This document shows positions 59,141 through 64,000 of a DNA stretch of 64,000 bases, one piece after another. The stretch comes from Balaenoptera acutorostrata (Eukaryota > Chordata > Mammalia > Artiodactyla > Balaenopteridae). Position 1 is the first letter of the stretch, and each line of letters opens with the position of its first letter. Location of the stretch: contig NC_080067.1 in NCBI RefSeq assembly GCF_949987535.1, positions 60,756,405 through 60,820,404 on the forward strand, written 5' to 3'. Below the pieces are notes generated by a model. It worked only from the letters and a program-made list of their open reading frames with translations. It ran no database searches and had not been told where the DNA came from. Made by a program: the position numbers and the translations under genes.

Positions 59141-59914
59141 AAGTCATTCAGGCAATACCAAACAAGTGATGCTTCAGTGAATAGAAGCTTATGACAGTGG
59201 AGAGCTGATAGTTGTCACTGGAACAGTTAGCCCTCTGTCCTACTTTGGTTTTTGTTTTTGCTCACTATGACTGTACAATCTATTATCTATTCAGCCACTC
59301 CTTTTGGGGAGTGCTTTGCACTAAGCTGCTAATGTGTCACAATAAATTCAGTTTTTTTTCTTAACCATTGTGTTCACAAAGCACGGGTCTTTCAAGAATC
59401 AGAATTAAATTGTGAATTGGCCCATGGGCTGAACACATAAACATTTTCTATACCCAAGAATGACTTCAAATTTCTATTCCTTTCCAAAAATTGCATGGCA
59501 GTGTGAGGCTATAGATTATTAGACTATGATGAACCATATTTTTTAATTAAAATTAAATTCCAATGATCTGTCAGGCAACACAAGTGAAATACACAGTGTA
59601 ATAAATTCCAGAATGTATTCTCTCTCTCCATCCATAAGAAAATGGCACTAAATTCCTTCATACCACATTTCTACAGCTATGCAAAAATGCTTTCTAAAAC
59701 CCCTTTTCAAAAAATCATTATTCAGGGAAGTACAAATATATACAAATGTTTATGTATTTTCAAATTAACTCATGGAAGTAGAGGATAAAACATCTTTGAG
59801 ATTCTTTGGGAATATTTTATGTGTTAATAAACATAATTTGCACACCAGTGGTCCAATTTGGTCAGTATTTTTTTTTTCACCAGTAGCAGCAACGCTGTCA
59901 AACCAAACTGATGA

Positions 59915-60060
59915 GGTAGAAAAAGCACAGGCCCGGAGGTCAAATAAACTGGTTTCTAGACTTTCTGTGCCACCAACTTGTGTGTAACCTTAGCTAATAT
60001 ATGTAGTTTCTCTGGAACTTAGAATGCTCACTAAAATGAGACAGGTAGCTTCTAGTATAT
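59915..60060 (-). mobile_element. MIR fragment
   Basis: 'gaaaaagcacaggcccggaggtcaaataaactggtttctagactttctgtgccaccaacttgtgtgtaacc' is the inverted MIR head. Confidence 0.6.
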
Positions 60061-60174
60061 GAAAAGTCTCTCTGACAATCCTTAACTTACTTCCAAAAAC
60101 CATTCTTCCCTTTTATTCATAATAATAGAACCCCCAAGATTTATCGATTCTCATAGCTATTCAGAATAAGCCTT

Positions 60175-60559
60175 CATTTTCCATCTTCCTTTACAACTAG
60201 GCATGATCATATGGGTAAGTTCAAGTCAATGGCATATGAGTAAAAGAGACTGTGCTCTTCCAGGGAAGCAGCAAGCCCTCCCTCCCCTCCTCCCCTCCTC
60301 CATCTCCCCAACCCCTTTCCCCTAAGGCTAAGGGCAGACATGGTCATGAGTCCTCTTGAACCATATGGACAAAGACAACATACCCCTGTAATGGCAGAGC
60401 AACTCGACAGAAAGAACGTAAGTCCGCAATACCATGGAGTTGCCATACAGATCCTGGCATGTCAATCTGGACTATGACACAAAAAGAGAAATAAACACTA
60501 ATCACTGTAGCTTGGGCTGTTTTGGAATAGCTGAACTTAACTATTATATTTCCTCTCAG
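60175..60559 (+). mobile_element. Ancient interspersed repeat, same family as 21035-21340
   Basis: 'ctaggcatgatcatatgggtaagttcaagtcaatgg', then 'atggcagagcaactcgacagaaagaac', 'tggagttgccatacagatcctggc' and 'gagaaataaacactaatcactgtagc' give the family layout. A CT-rich run (about 60278-60320) lies in the middle. I cannot name the family with certainty. Confidence 0.55.
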
Positions 60560-60755
60560 TTTAGAAGGCAATGTGAGGTAGTGAAACATCATGAGATTTT
60601 GAAAAACTGTAGACCTGGATTCAATCCTGACTCTACTGTATGACTTTGGGAAAATTCTTAAAAATCTCTGAGCATCTGTTTTCTCATCAGCAGATAATGT
60701 AAGTAAATTGAAGCTAGTAGAATATCTAGTAGTTGGTCAATAAATGGTAACGTTG
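60560..60755 (-). mobile_element. MIR, minus strand
   Basis: 'gaggtagtgaaacatcatgagattttgaaaaactgtagacctggattcaatcctgactctactgtatgactttggg' and 'gagcatctgttttctcatc' give a clear inverted MIR. Confidence 0.85.
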
Positions 60756-61541
60756 TGATGGGTTTCTATTAACTGGTAACATGGTAATCATTCTGGGAAG
60801 AATCTGGGATCATTCAGTTACACGGCTTTGGGATGACCTACAGTTCCCAAGATAACAAACTATTACCATGTAATGGGCTGGACATTTAATCAGCTTAAAA
60901 CGCTAAGACTCCTTAGCGTCTTTTATACATAAAGCTTATATTCCAGGCTCTAACCTTCAATCAGGAAAAAGTGCTGTGGCCCAGTACAGACTGGAAAATT
61001 AAAGTCTCTAAGTCCTAATGCCCTGGTCAGTCTATAACATTTTGAACAGCCATTGAGTTTGCACATGTCCTATGATTATATAAAGAAACTAGGTATTACG
61101 TACAATATAATAATATAATTTGATGAACAATATGACATATAAATAAATATTTCCTTTGTGGAGAATTTTTTTTTAAATATGCAGTCCTGACATCATAACT
61201 GTCAAGAAACAGTTGAAACCATCTTGTTCCTTCATATGCCATGTTCTACTGTCACAGACTCAGCCAAGTCAGGTGGTAAGAAAAGTAATCTAAACCTTCC
61301 CTCAGGGGAAAATGCCTTTTGTCCCCAAAAGGCAAATTTTAAAACCAATTTACTGAACACCGTGGAGATTTTTTTCACCTTTCTCCTGAAATTCCAGACA
61401 TTGGCTCAGAACAGAATTAAATTACAAAACTGGTTGCTTTTACCTGGGAAAAAAATTTTTAATTTGTTCTGAAATGCTTTCCTTCCTCGGTAGGAACAGA
61501 GGTTTATCATCATTACAAGCTTTCATCAAGAGGAGTCGCAA
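60756..61541. other. Unassigned AT-rich DNA
   Basis: No gene or named repeat. Confidence 0.35.
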
Positions 61542-61896
61542 GGACTTCCCTGGTGGTGCAGTGGTTAAGAATCTGCCTGCCAATGCAGGGGACATGCGTT
61601 CGAGCCCTGGTCCAGGAAGATCCCACATGCCGCAGAGCAACTAAGCCCGTATGCCACAACTACTGAGCCTGCACTCTAGAGCCCATGAGCCACAACTACT
61701 GAGCCCGTGTGCCGCAACTACTGAAGCCCGCGCGCCTAGAGCCCACGCTCCACAACAAGAGAAGCTACCACAATGAGAAGCCTTTGCACTGCAACAAAGA
61801 GTAGGCCCCTCTCGCCGCAACTAGAGAAAGCCCGCATGCAGCAACAAAGACCAAACACAGCCAAAAATTAATTAATTAATTAATTAATTTTTTTTA
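61542..61896 (+). mobile_element. Older long-form CHR-type SINE
   Basis: It starts GGACTTCCCTGGTGGTGCAG and has a B box GTTCGAGCCC. The middle differs from the younger copies: the phrase CACAACTACTGAGCC and close variants (GCAACTACTGAAGCC) repeat three times (about 61657-61730). The tail is (ATTA)n rather than (AAATA)n. Target duplications are unclear. It is likely an older subfamily. Confidence 0.88.
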
Positions 61897-63789
61897 AAAG
61901 TCACGGCACAAAAACATTTCCTCAGAAAGTCTCCAACTATACATCTCTTCCATATTATGACTTATGTGGTTGAAAATCTGTAATCTTTTTCATTTTTTAA
62001 TAAATACCTGCCTTAACCTTCAGAGGATTGATACAGAGTTTTGAATTACACTTCAAGCAGAAAAAAATTAATGGATAATTGTTAAAATCATTAAATAGAT
62101 TTTGTCTAAGAAATGAAAAGAAAATGACTCAACCCAGGCCATTGTTATATGATGTATCTTTTTTTGGTAGTTTTTTTCTTCAGCCTGCATGCATAAGTCT
62201 TTTCTGTCTACCTGCCTGTCATCTTTCTGTCAAAAGATTTCTCACATCATATTCTTTTTAGCTCTCAAAACACTTCACTTTAAAATTTTATCACAGGATT
62301 TTCTAAGTTTTTCTTAGGTTATGTCACATAGCACAAAATATAAAAAGCTCCTATTTTCAAAAAGTCGGCTTTAATAATAAGAAAAAAAGATATAACTGAC
62401 TATCCAGAGTATCTTTTTTGAATTGAATCTATAATCATCCTCCTTAAAATTTCTAATACAGTTCTAAAGCTTGATAGACATTTTGCCTCATTAAAGTTAA
62501 TGTGACATAACTATAAAAACAGAGAATAAAATGGTAGATGAGGGCTTCTTTTTCAGTCCTAAATCCTTTCCCTGAGGCTCTCTTGCTTTTTACCAAGAGA
62601 ATTTCAGCTGGAAAAGTCAGTTTATACTGGAGTTAAAAGTTCATTCATTTTGACATACCTGTGCCATTGTAAAGAAGAATCACATCTTCGCAGTAAGTTC
62701 CACCCTTCTCCCTGAATACTCTTTACTGACCCCTTATTGGTTTTCTTACAATTTAAATCAAGAATTAAATGCATTTCACATAGGACCAAAAACCATCTAC
62801 AAAAAACGTTTTTCCTGTCTTCGTTCCTTTCCTACTGCCATAATCCCTCTCTAAGGTCTCACAGCACTCCATTATCAGATGGGGGAGAGCAAGATGATCA
62901 AGTTAACCTGCCTGGAACTCTGTAGACAGCAGGTGATGAGCGTTAACACAGAGGCTGCTTCCCAGAAACCAGGCCAACTGTTCGGGCCAAGGAAGGAAAG
63001 AGGAGAAAGTAAAACATCCCATATAGTTTTAGTCTCATGATCTGCAATAGCTAGAAATCAGATCTGCATCTCATCCTACAAAATTCGATAGGAAAAGAAC
63101 TCTTTGTCTCCCATCTGTGAGGACTCCGTCCCACATCTTTCACTATGGATATGTTTTCTTTTTCAAATCACTCAGATTTTACCATATCCCTGAACACTTT
63201 CTCTAGAGCTCCATGTTCAGTAGAAATGGAATGCGTACTAAAGTTTACACATAAAAACACTTACCTCAGATGGAAAATAGAATTGTTTTTCCAAATGTAA
63301 ATAACAAAAGTGTGTGTGTATATGTGTTTTAGCAAATTTCTTTAAGAGAGTTGGGGTTAAATCACCATCTTACATTTCTGCATTTTATAGCCTCATCAGG
63401 TCAAAGGTGAAGTAGATTATATATCCAGCTCAGTTGAAATCATCAAGCACTGAAAAACTCATTTTTAAAAAAAATATAATTAACCTCTTGAGCCTAAAGA
63501 GGGAAAACTAGTGATGTGGAAGAAGTGACTGTCTGAGAATACTAATGAGTTAGTACCTCTGGGTCTCTTTCTCACCAACTGACTTTAATCCAACCCAGGC
63601 AACCCAGTAATCAGAGCCTAGAACTGGAATTGAGGTAGTCGGATAGTCCAGCTGACAAATCTGTACTAATTCTGGGCACTGGGCTTTCATTTCTTCATTC
63701 ACCACCAGTGATTAATTTAATTCTGTTTATACGACTTAGGCATGAGGAAACCAAAAGAACTAGAGAATAAGGGAAGAACTCCAAACTGT
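61897..63789. other. Unassigned DNA
   Basis: About 1.9 kb with no named repeat or gene. A short TG run lies near 63310-63326. Confidence 0.35.
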
Positions 63790-63985
63790 TTTTGAATGCC
63801 TGCTATATATGCTTCATTTGTACTAACCCATAAAACTTAAATTAACCCAATTTTACAAATAAGGAAACTGAGTCAGCTAAGCTGTGTAACCAGCCAAGAC
63901 TGCCTAATTAGCAAGTGACAAAGTGAAGATTAGAACGCAGATCTCTCTTATTTTAAGACCAATGTTCTTTTCAGGATACCGTGAC
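63790..63985 (+). mobile_element. MIR, plus strand
   Basis: 'gaatgcctgctatatatgcttcatttgtactaaccc', 'caattttacaaataaggaaactgagtcagctaagc' and 'gattagaacgcagatctctcttattttaagaccaatgttc' follow MIR order closely. Confidence 0.88.
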
Positions 63986-64000
63986 TCTTCCCAGAGGTTG

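Noticed and set aside
1..64000. CRISPR arrays, operons, tRNA or rRNA genes
   Set aside because: No spaced direct repeats, ribosome-binding context or RNA-gene structure was seen; tRNA-like boxes lie only in SINEs.

Overview
This 64 kb window is mammalian, almost certainly cetacean, nuclear DNA with no convincing host gene. The cetacean call rests on several copies of a tRNA-derived SINE of the cetacean/hippo CHR type. They begin GGCTTCCCTGGTGGCGCAGTGG, keep the pol III A and B boxes, and end in an (AAATA)n tail. Young LINE-1 elements of cetartiodactyl type and very old mammalian repeats (MIR, L2, MLT1, MER5A, Tigger) fit this. I saw no spliced gene, tRNA, rRNA, CRISPR array or bacterial-type operon. 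The window looks intergenic or deep intronic, shaped mainly by retrotransposition.

Layout. 1-5.5 kb: two near-identical poly(A)-tailed 3'-UTR-like retrocopies face each other tail to tail (1-331 and about 4622-4962). Between them lie an ERV-like LTR, an unusual 3'-truncated L1, a SINE and an L2 reverse-transcriptase relic. An 82-bp tandem repeat follows. 5.57-11.44 kb: a full-length minus-strand L1 with both ORFs open (ORF1p 301 aa, ORF2p 1272 aa). 11.4-33.5 kb: old unique DNA with MIR, L2, MLT1 and ancient L1M pieces, a 5'-truncated L1 carrying a nested SINE, and another SINE. 33.9-39.8 kb: a second near-full-length L1, plus strand, broken by stops, frameshifts and a SINE in ORF2. 40-50 kb: old repeats, an inverted SINE, a MER1-type hAT MITE with 8-bp target duplications, a 200-N assembly gap, a Tigger transposase relic, a short L1 tail and MER5A. 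51-53.7 kb: an old L1 interrupted head to head by a younger inverted L1. 53.7-64 kb: mostly unassigned DNA with MIRs, a Tigger MITE and an older long-form SINE.

How the parts relate. The intact L1 encodes an RNA chaperone (ORF1p) and an endonuclease/reverse transcriptase (ORF2p). This is the kind of machinery that mobilises L1s, SINEs and processed mRNAs, and all three cargo types are here. SINE copies inside two L1s, with perfect target duplications, give relative ages. The intact L1 and two minus-strand fragments end at the same shortened 3'-UTR point, unlike the two plus-strand copies, which suggests a distinct lineage.

Family names come from remembered consensus patterns, not database searches, and boundaries of old repeats are approximate. 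I found no evidence of a new biological system. The most useful leads are the intact L1, the shared short 3' terminus, the 3'-truncated L1 with perfect target duplications, and the two inverted-repeat arrangements.
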